DNA of 19,277 nt, from assembly GCA_029339195.1 (NCBI GenBank), contig JAPTJF010000711.1:1-19277 (forward strand), read 5' to 3'. Made by a program: the position numbers and the translations under genes. This document shows, piece after piece, positions 9,556 through 18,389 of this stretch. Source of the DNA: Micractinium sp. NFX-FRZ. Lineage: Eukaryota > Chlorophyta > Trebouxiophyceae > Chlorellales > Chlorellaceae. Position 1 is the first letter of the stretch. Each line of letters begins with the position of its first letter. The notes under the pieces were generated by a model, which had not been told where the DNA came from, searched no databases, and was given only the letters and a program-made list of their open reading frames with translations.

Positions 9556-10325
9556 GGTACCTGAAAGGCAGGCTACGAAAGAAGCAGGGGGGTCATTGGG
9601 AAAAGACTGCGCGCGCCGGCATGGCACTTGCTGTCTGATGGCGGCGGCAGCATACAGGCAGGCGGACCCAGACTTTCATTTTAAGCGGGCCTCTGGAACT
9701 TTTTTATACGCTTCTCTGCACCCCTCTCACCTCGAAATGCGGGCCGCGGGCGTCTAACGGTAGCGAGTGGCCGGCAGAGGGCGCGGGGAGTCGGGGCCTA
9801 TCGCGTTGTTCGGGGCTCCAAACCTTATGATAAATGCGTGAAAACCTAATCGGGAGGCTACGGCCAGGGGAACACGCGTGTTGGGGGTCAGAGAGAAGGT
9901 GGAAAGCGGACCTGCAGCGACTCCTCACCAGCTTTTTCTCCTGCCCCCATAATTCCTGCAGCTGCTCCCAAATTTTTCGCCGGCCTCAAGGATCAGTATA
10001 AGCCACTCTTAGAAAAACAGAGGTGAGGCGGCCGGCCCTGTGTTTCGCCAACCCGGGTACGGCGTGTTTTCCGTTCCTGGGCCGTACCTGGCTTTTGGCT
10101 GAACTTTGGCAGGGCCGTACCTGGTCAGAAGGGGGAAATGGGCAATTTTGGGTGCTGGGGTAGTGCCAGCAGGGCAGGCGGGCGCAGGCTGCCCCTCGCA
10201 TCCCTCCCTGCACAAATTTCAGGCTTTATATTGATAGTTTCCAAAATTTTGCCGTACCTACCTCCCCAGGAACTTGGCTAAACACAGGGGGGCACAACTG
10301 CACTATGTCCGGCTGGGCCATGTGA
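9556..10325. other. Non-coding stretch with repeat copy B and GCCGTACC cluster
   Basis: No gene is recognised. Bases 9928-10032 are a repeat copy. Around 10050-10260 the 8-mer gccgtacc occurs at least three times (near 10081, 10114 and 10249), with one inverted copy (ggtacggc near 10056). Confidence 0.5.
9928..10032 (+). repeat. Interspersed repeat, copy B
   Basis: About 85 bp match 11266-11345 closely, including aattcctgcagctgctccca and cgccggcctcaaggatcagt. The match runs straight into the ataagccactcttagaaaaa block shared with copy A. The second block of copy A (cggctgtgca, atacggcccga) is absent here. Confidence 0.8.
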
Positions 10326-10440
10326 TTTGACCCATCATCCGGCCGTGTTCATTTGATTCCTTTTGCATGATCCTTCATGATGCTCTAAAAAGCTTAAGTC
10401 CAGGCGGGCATAAATGAACACGGCCGGATGATGGATCAAA
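10326..10440. repeat. 29-bp inverted repeat with 57-nt loop (hairpin or MITE-like)
   Basis: The arms 10326-10354 and 10412-10440 are reverse complements with one mismatch. The core is catcatccggccgtgttcat. The loop is less GC-rich than the flanks. No protein is encoded. A miniature inverted-repeat element or a small structured locus are both possible; no clear target-site duplication is seen. Confidence 0.85.
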
Positions 10441-11099
10441 TGTTGGCTCGGGCGTGGGACGGGCGGCGCCAAGGGCGGCGGCGCGAAGGGCGGCGCTGAC
10501 AGCTTGCCGTTTTGCGCTGCTTTTGGACGCTCCGCCGCAATATTATCTGCCATTATAACCCCCAAAGACAGTGCGGAACGCCCGCGCCCGTCTCAGCGCA
10601 CCGCAGAGCGCGCTCCGGGCGTAACTGCCGCCGCCAGCCTGGCGTGAACGGCGGCACCTGGCTGCCTGCTCCCCAAAAATTCACCTCTTTTTCAAGCTTC
10701 CTAGGCCGGAACGTACTTCAGAAACACTATTGAAAGATGGGTAATCTTTGTTTTGCCAGCGGGCAGGCGGGCAGAAGCCGGGGAGAGAGACGCTCGCTGC
10801 GGCGGCGCCGCGGCGGCGGCGGCAGCCCGAGCGGCCCCGCTATATGGGGCGGCTACGGTGGATTGTCTGCCCCGCCCGCCCAGCTGAAATCTAATAACAG
10901 TGCTCCGCATCATATATGCGCCCTGTCCACTGTGCTACAGCGCTTGTCGCGCTTGGCGCATTTCCGCTCTTCGCCCATTCGCGCGGACCGGGGCTCTCCT
11001 GCCTCTCAGAGGGCTCTGAGAGCCCCTACGTGAGATAAAGATAGCAGCGAGATACAGCCGACACCAAATTTCACATCGCCCAGCTGGATGTAGTACAGT
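10441..11099. other. Non-coding stretch
   Basis: No gene is recognised. GC-rich blocks of GGC/GCC repeats occur near 10463-10495 and 10798-10825. A short perfect 9-bp stem (ggggctctc with gagagcccc) lies at 10989-11026. Confidence 0.5.
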
Positions 11100-11375
11100 T
11101 GCACCCCCCTGGCTAAACACGGCGGCCCGGCATGTTGCGACTATGTAGAGGCCTGACGCGCGGCTGTGCGATTTTCTACATAGCACATACGGCCCGACAA
11201 AACGTTTACAAGCACCCTGGCTGGCAAAATCCATATATAGCTGCATCCTGCCGCTGCTGCTGCCTCACCAGCCTTCTGTCCTGCCCCCACAATTCCTGCA
11301 GCTGCTCCCACATTTATCGCCGGCCTCAAGGATCAGTATAAGCCACTATAAAAAAAACTGAGGTGAGGCGCCCAG
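11100..11375 (+). repeat. Interspersed repeat, copy C (longest)
   Basis: It contains the block with gcgcggctgtgcgattt and cacatacggcccgacaaaac (about 11127-11215). The block aattcctgcagctgctccca to ggatcagt follows (about 11290-11337), then ataagccactataaaaaaaa with gaggtgaggcg. Relative to copy A the blocks are in circularly permuted order. This suggests tandem or terminally repeated ancestors. Confidence 0.75.
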
Positions 11376-11456
11376 CCCGGCGGTTTACAAACGTGTGAAA
11401 AGCATCTGACCCGTAAATACATTGCCACCACTCCCAGCTCCATCAAGGCTTGCTGG

Positions 11457-11518
11457 CACTGCATATCTGACACCACTACCTCACCGCCACTGCATATCTG
11501 ACACCAACACCTCACCGC
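11457..11518. repeat. Two 31-bp tandem repeats
   Basis: Units at 11457-11487 and 11488-11518 differ at two positions (ccactacc and ccaacacc). Each begins cactgcatatctgacacca. They sit just upstream of the carboxylase fragment. Confidence 0.85.
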
Positions 11519-11541
11519 CACTTAACCACCCCCCCTTGCAG

Positions 11542-11852
11542 GTACGACGCCGAGGCGGAGGCCTCCTTTGAGTCTGCCGGCTGTGGGACGACGGCGTCAT
11601 CCGGCCGCAGGACACCCGCTCAGGTGCTCGCAGGTGTACCCCCTTGGTGTGTGTCACCCACCCAGAATTTGCTTGGATGCGGCGCCGTGTGCGCCCGCAG
11701 GCCGCGCAGCTGGGGACCTGCCTTGAGCCTAACCACACGGCTTGCCTGAGCCACATTGTGCCCAACATCAACCCCCGGTGCAGTGCCAGGCCTGAGCCTC
11801 GCTGCGGCGCTCAACCGGCCGCCCCGGTCCATTTGGCGTGTTCAGGATGTAG
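11542..11852 (+). pseudogene. Frameshifted 3' fragment of a methylcrotonoyl-CoA carboxylase beta-chain gene
   Basis: A strong acceptor (cccccttgcag) precedes an exon reading YDAEAEASFESA, then, after a one-base loss near 11580, LWDDGVIRPQDTRS. This is the conserved C-terminal LWDDG-I-x-P-x-DTR segment of the biotin-dependent carboxyltransferase MCCC2. A donor at 11624 and an acceptor ending at 11783 bound an intron. The second exon reads VPGLSLAAALNRPPR and, after a one-base gain near 11829, PFGVFRM and stop at 11852. FGVFRM is the characteristic C-terminus of the family. Two frame breaks in about 150 coding bases and no upstream exons argue for a dead fragment. The retained intron argues for DNA-level duplication rather than retroposition. 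Confidence 0.72.
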
Positions 11853-12659
11853 GGGGGCGGCCCGCCCGCGCACACGAGAGAGGGGGCACGGAGCGCCCAC
11901 ACGCAGGCCGCCCACTCGGGGCAAGCAAAACCCAAGAGAGCACACCGGTACCAGCGCTTCGCCACACCCTGTTCCATGTTGTTGAACGCTTGTAAAGGGG
12001 GGCTCGGCTTTGCTCTGGCACCCTTTCCATCTGCCCACCCCCAAACCACCCCACCCTCCCATGTACCCCCACTCACGGTCCTCGCAATAGAGCGAGCAGC
12101 CAACTTGTACCTCCTCCTGCCAGCTGTCAGTCCGCCTGTACTTCCTCGCTGCCAGCTGGCAGCCAATTCTTGCAACACTGCACAACCCATACTGCCGTGC
12201 CCTGGGCAGCGGGCTGCCGGCCCCATGTCATTCTGGCCCTCACAAGTGTTCAACATTTGCTGCGCATGCCACATGATGACGGCAGCTTCGCTGTTGCTGC
12301 TGAGGCGAGGGGTGCCAGCTCAGGTCCAAGGTGGGGCCAGGGCGTGTGCCCCAGGCAGGGTACCGAGGACTCACGGTGCCAGGCAGGGTTAGGAGCCCGG
12401 CAGAGGTGACACCGCCAGGCATCAAGTGTGGGCTGTGCTGCCATCGCTGTATCTCTCCTCAGATGCATACAAAGCAGCGTCTTCATGCCAAAGAAGGTCC
12501 CCAGAGGAGGGCACCTTGGCAGCGTCGGCGGCGGCGGCGGCGGTGGTGACCTGTCCGTTATGCCCGCCGGCGTGCACGGCGTGCAGGCCCCGCCCGCTGT
12601 GATTTCGACAGATCTAGCGACTTTGCAATGGCACATGTAGCCGCAACATGCACAAATGT
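11853..12659. other. Intergenic stretch between the carboxylase fragment and the NUP98-like gene
   Basis: Several overlapping frames are open on both strands, but none shows a recognisable domain or consistent splice pattern. The short motif tgtacctcctcctgccagct and a variant recur near 12105 and 12138. The last part belongs to the region downstream of the NUP98-like gene. Confidence 0.45.
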
Positions 12660-12664
12660 TTACA
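12660..12664 (-). terminator. Candidate polyadenylation signal TGTAA for the NUP98-like gene
   Basis: TGTAA on the minus strand lies about 120 nt after the proposed stop at 12783. I saw no TGTAA on this strand between 12783 and 16409. This agrees with the zinc modules belonging to the same transcript as the FG/GLEBS exons. Confidence 0.45.
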
Positions 12665-12782
12665 AAGCTCATCCAGCTGGGAGGTCAAGGCAGGGCTGCA
12701 GCCCGTACTGGGTGGACAAGGTTTCATCGAAGAACGCAGACTGCCTGCTTTGCACGCCGCCGCTGCTCCGCCGCTCCGGGTG

Positions 12783-15700
12783 TCATACACCCCCGGCTGC
12801 CGGGCCCGCAGTTGCTGTGGTTTCATCCTCCAGGGAGGGCGGCTGGGCTGCCGCTGCTGCTGCGGCGGAGGCTCCTTGCTGCAGACTGCTGGTGGCCTCT
12901 GCTCCTGTTGTTTCCACTGGGCCAGCTGCGCCGCCCTCTGCTGAGCTGCTATCTGCTGCCACTGGGGCAGCAGCAGCAGCTGCACCCGCTGCTTGCAGGT
13001 GTTGGGCCGCTGCCTGCTCCTGCTGCGCCTGCTCGTCTCCCGGTGCTGGCAATGCCTCCAGACGCCGCCGCTGCAGCTGCGGCCCCTCGTCTGCCAGCTG
13101 GTGCACGGCAGCGCGGTGCTTCCGCGCCTGCTCCAGGCAGTGCTGGCATGTTTTTTTCGTCCCCCCATCAAACTCCTCTGCAGAAAGCAGGCGGGGCAAA
13201 GGGAAAAAACCATTAGAAAAGGCGCAAACTGTGTGATGGCGCGGTCCACAAGGCAGTTTGGCGGGTCAGCCGCTTTCCTGTGCCAGCGGAGGCGCTGCTC
13301 CTCCTGTCCCCCCCCTCCTGAGACACCCCCCTCAAACACCTCCCTAGGAAGGCTGGGGTACCCACCTAGGGCCTTGACCGCCCCGCAGCTCGAGCACATG
13401 CGCTGCCCTGCGCCGGCGCCAGCGGCGGTGGCAGCGCGGTGCTTCCGCTTCTGCTCCCGGCAGCGCTGGCACCTTTTCCCCCCATCCTCTACAGAAAGCA
13501 AGCGGGGCAAAGGGAAAGCCCATTGGAAAAGGCACAAACTGCGTGATGGCGCGGTACACAAGGCAATTTGACGGGTCAGCTGCTTTGCTGTGCCAGCGGA
13601 GGCGCTGCTCCTTCCCCCCCCCCCCCTGAGACACCCCCCTCAAAGGCTCAAACACCTGCCTAGGAAGGCTGGGGTACCCACCTAGGTCCACCACCCCGCA
13701 GCCCCAGCACATGCGCTGCCCTGCGCCGGCGCCAGCGGCGGTGGTTGCGCGGCGCTTCCGCCTCTGCTCCAGGCAGTGCTGGCATGTTTTTGTCCCCCGA
13801 CCAAACTCCACTGCAGAAAGCAAGCGGGGCAAAGGGAAAACCCATTGGAAAAGGCGCAAACTGCGTGATGGCGCGGTACACAAGGCAATTTGACGGGTCA
13901 GCTGCTTTGCTGTGCCAGCGGAGGCGTTGCTCCTCCTGTCCCCTCCCCCCCCCCCTCTCTCCTGAGACACCCCCCTCAAAGGCTCAAACACCTCCCTGGG
14001 AAGGCTGGGGTACCAACCTAGGGCCATGACCACCCCGCAGCCCCAGCACATGTGCTGCCCTGCGCCGGCGCCAGCGGCGGTGGCTGCGCGGCGCTTCCGC
14101 TTCTGTCCCAGGCAGCGCTGGCATGTTTTTTTCATCCCCCCATCAAACTCCTCTGCAGAAAGCTAGCGGGGCAAAGGGAAACCCCATTAGAAAAGGCGCA
14201 AACTGTGGGATGCCACGGTCCACAAGGCAGTATGACGGGTCATCCGCTTTGCTGTGCTAGCGGGGGCGCTGCTCCTCCCTCCCCCCCTCCTGAGACACCC
14301 CCCTCAAACACCTCCCTAGGAAGGCTGGGGTACCCACCTAGGGCCTTGACCACTCCGCAGCCCGTGCACACGCGCTGCCCTGCGCCGGCGCCAGCGGCGG
14401 CTGCTGCTGCGGGCGACCCCTCCTCGCCAGCTGCCCCCGGCTGTGTGCCTGCAAGCGAGCTGGCCGCCAGGGTGGGCAGGTCGCCGGCGGCGGCTGCGGC
14501 TGCAGCAACGCCGGCGGCGTGTTGCTCCCGCGTTTGCTGTTGCTGCTGCACCGACAGCTGTAGTGGCACGCCTGCAGGTGGAACGTGTGTGCGTCAGCTG
14601 CCCTGCCAGCAACCCGCCCTGCTTAATGGCCACCCCGCTGGTTTGTAACTCCCGCCCGCACCTGCCAGCGCCCCGCCACCCCGACACTCAGCTGCTGCTG
14701 CTGCTGCCCGCCGGGCTGCAGCGCCGGCCAGCTGTCCCGCTGCGCCTGCTGCTCTGAACGCGCGGGAGGGAGCAGAGGAGGGTGCCGGCCGTTGCTTTGC
14801 CTGCCCACCACACCCACACAGACAAAAAAGCGCAGCGCAGCGCAGCGCAGCGCAGCGGCACTCACCCAGCATGCCGTCCATGCCGGCCAGGCCCGGGCCG
14901 CCGCCAGCCGCTGCCGACCCGGGCTGCGCGGTCCACGAGAGCGGGCCCTCCTCGCCCTCCCCTTCAACTTGCAGCGCCCCCAGCGGGTCATCATCTGAGG
15001 GGGGCAGCGTGGGGGGGAGGGAGTGGGGCGACGTGTGTGCGGGGTGGGGGAGGTGGCGTGGGCGAGATCGTGCGAGATGCAGCAGCAGCAGCAGCAGCAG
15101 GCAGCGAGAAGGAGGGGAGGGCGCGATCGGAGAGTGCAGAAAGGATATGCAGGGCTGCGGCAGGGCAGAAGGCCTGCGGACCTGGCGCCGACGCTGGCGA
15201 GGTACCGAATGGGCTGGCCGCCGTGGCGCCAAACCCGCCAAACGCGGGCTTCGCTCCGAACGCTGCCATACAAGTGAGGAGGGCGGGTGGCGGCGCTGCC
15301 TGCCGCTGCCGCCCGCCCACCACGCCCCCACACAAAAAGCAGTGCAGCGCAGCGGCACTCACCCAGCATGCCGTCCAAGCCGGCCAGGCCCGGGCCGCCG
15401 CCGGCCGCAGCCGCCGCTGCCGCCGCTGAGAACTGTCCCTCCACAGCCTCCTGTTGTGCCTGGCACTGCCACCAGTCATCAGGTGGCAGTGGCAGCTGAT
15501 GCGGCTGCACAATCTGCTCCACCGGCATGCCTGCAGGCGAAGCGGTGGCGGTGTGTGCAGGGGGGAGGGGGCATGGGCATGCCGCCAGTGCCCCGCCACC
15601 CCGGCCCGGCCTCCCCAGAACACAGATGCTGCTGCGGCTGCCCGCTGGCTGCACGGTGCGTGCGCTGTGCGACGCATCAGAGCGGACAGCGCACGCCCAT

Positions 15701-18342
15701 GCCGCCCCACTGCACCGCCCTGCCACACTCCCACGTTATCGTGCAGCGCAGCACCACTCACCCGACATGTCGAAGGGGTGCAGGGCCAGTTCCGTGTCCG
15801 GGTCGCCGCCAGACCCTGCGGGCAGCTCCAGCACCGCTGCCATACCCGGCCACTGCTGCTGCTGCCGGTCCTCCGCCAGCTGCTGCCCAGTGGCCGGCGC
15901 CGGCGCCGCCTGCACTGCCCCAGGGTGTGCGCCTGCCGGCAAGCTGGCCGCCAGGGTGGGCAAGAGGGGCAGGGCACCGCTGCCGGCTGCGCCAGCAGCA
16001 ACAGAGGCGGTGGGCTGCGCCGCCACCGCTGACAACTGTCCCTCCACAGCCTCCTGTTGTGCCTGGCGCTGCCGCCAGTCGTCAGGTGGCAGCGGCAGCT
16101 GATGCGGCTGCACCAGCTGCTCCACCGGCATGCCTGCAGGCGAAGCGGGCGGGGTGGCGGTGTGTGCAGGGGGAGGGGGCATGGGCATGCCGCAAGTGCT
16201 CCGCCACCCCGGCCAACCTCGCAGGCTCACGTGCACTCAAAGCAAACGCTGCTCGGCGCACAGCCGCCCCTGCACAACCGCCCAAACACACACACGCACC
16301 GGCGCAGGGGGCGCCGCACCAGAGCCCGTCAGCCCCATCAGCGGAGACTCTGCAGCGCAGCAGAGCCGACAACGCATACACACTGTGCCCACGCCGCCGC
16401 GCACTCACCCGGCATGCAGTCCAAGCCGGCCAGGCCCGGGCCGCCGCCGGCCGCTGCCGCCGCTGCCGCCGCTGCCGCCCCTGCCCCTGGCTGCGTGCAC
16501 GGCGAGCCAGGGACACATCTAGCAGCATCAGCGGCGGTGTGTTGCTGCACAGGTGCCCCCTGTTGCTGATGCTGCTGCACCGGTTGCTGCACTGCATCTC
16601 GCCGCTGGGTGGTTGGCCTAGTGCTGCGCTGCCATTCCCGTGCCTGCTCCAGCAGCGCTGCCATACCCAGCCACTGCTGCTGCTGCCGGTCCTCCGCCAG
16701 CTGCTGCCCAGTGGCCGGCGCCGGCGCCGCCTGCACTGCCCCAGGGTGTGCGCCTGCCGGCAAGCTGGCCGCCAGGGTGGGCAAGAGGGGCAGGGCACCG
16801 CTGCCGGCTGCGCCAGCAGCAACACCGAATGCGGGGCTGCTGGCGGCGGCGCCAAAGGGGCTGCTGGCGGCGGCACCAAAGGTGGTGGTGCCAAATGCGC
16901 CGCCTGAGGGCGAGGCGGCACCCGTGTTGCCCTTGCACCCATCCTGCATAAAATGAATGGTGAGATGCATCTGAGGGTGGGCAGCCAACACGACACGGAG
17001 TGAGGGACAGCCAGGAATACAAGCGCCACATGCGCAGGCCCTGCTGGTGAGGACCAAACCAAGAGAACAAAGCGTTGCGTGCCCCTCTAGCGGCCCACAC
17101 CATCACACCCCTCACACCCAACCCTGCGCTGCCAGGAAACCTCAGCGCGCAGCTCTTCCACACTCCCAGGCGCACCGCAGGCCACAACCAGCCCCCTTTG
17201 TTCCCCGGACTCCCCACTGCATGGATCGAACACACCTTCTTCACTTCCTGAGCTCCCCCACTGCACAGACCACACCCCATCACACCCGCACACCCCAAGC
17301 TCTCACCGCATAGTCCTCCCACCGCAGCTCCTCCACGCTCTTGTTTGCGTACTCGGGCATGCAGGAGATCGAGTTGAAGAACACGACTGCTGAGGGGCGG
17401 GGAAAGGGGGCGAGGAGAGGTGGGTTGGGGAGGGAGGGAGGGTTGAGGGCATGCGAGGGATGGAGTTATAAGAAGCAACAGACGGCACGCTTGGGCAAGG
17501 CGGGGTCCCAAGCAGGCAGGGTACGACGGCCTGCCGGCAGCGGGTCGACTGGCAGCAGAGTAGGGTGGAGGGGGAGGGGGAGTCCTAGCTGAGCGAGGCA
17601 AGGCAGGCAGCAGGTGAAGGGGCGCTCGCAACGGCATGCGAGTGGGCAGTGGAGTGCACAGTGAGCGTGCTGAGGGGCCCCTCACCAGACTTGGCGCCCG
17701 TGGTGCTGGCATCCTGCTCCTGAGTCTTGCGCCATACCACCGTCCGAGTCCCGCGCGCCGAGCCGGCCCCAAAGCCGCCCGCTCCAAAGCCGCCTGCTGA
17801 GGCAGAGGGAAATCGGAGTGACCATACTTATAGTTGGGCCAAGTTGAGAAGGCCCATGTTTCTCCATGGCTTTTCATGGGTCGTGATCGTCACCTGCCCA
17901 GCTGCACTGCCCACTGCTGCACACACCACATGCCAGCCACAGCCGACCAACAGGCTTGCACTAATCAAGCAGCCATGGCAGCCAGCCGCCGTGCTGTGCA
18001 TGCATGCATGCCAGCCAGCTGCTGGCACCACACCGCCTGGGCAATCCAAGCCCCGTTTGCCTCCCTGCACTCCTCACCCGCTGCCGGCGCCCCGGCGCCA
18101 AAGTCCGTGCTGCCAAAAGCCGTGAGCCCGGTGGTCTGGCCAAACGCGGGGGCGCTGGCCTGGCCAAAGGCGGGCTGCGAGGCGCCAAAGCTCGTGCCGC
18201 CGCCAAAGGGAGACGCGCCAAACGCTGCACGTGGGGCAGGCGAGGTCGGGCGGTGGTTGGTAGAAAGGGATGGCATGTCAGGACAGATACAAAGCAGCAG
18301 CCGTGGAGATCAGGGACATCCACTGCCCACATCCGGCGAGAT

Positions 18343-18389
<47 letters not shown>

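Noticed and set aside
10701..11033. Overlapping open frames on both strands near a GGC-rich block
   Set aside because: Open only because of GC-rich low complexity; no recognisable protein features.
12614..13561. 315-codon minus-strand frame running past the zinc modules
   Set aside because: It reads the modules out of frame (no Cys pairs). The frame with CQHCLEQARKHRA continues to a stop at 12783.
14871..16907. 678-codon plus-strand open frame
   Set aside because: It is antisense to the in-frame exons of the NUP98-like gene and consists of low-complexity Ala/Pro/Arg produced by GC-rich repeats. The minus strand has consistent splice sites and family motifs.
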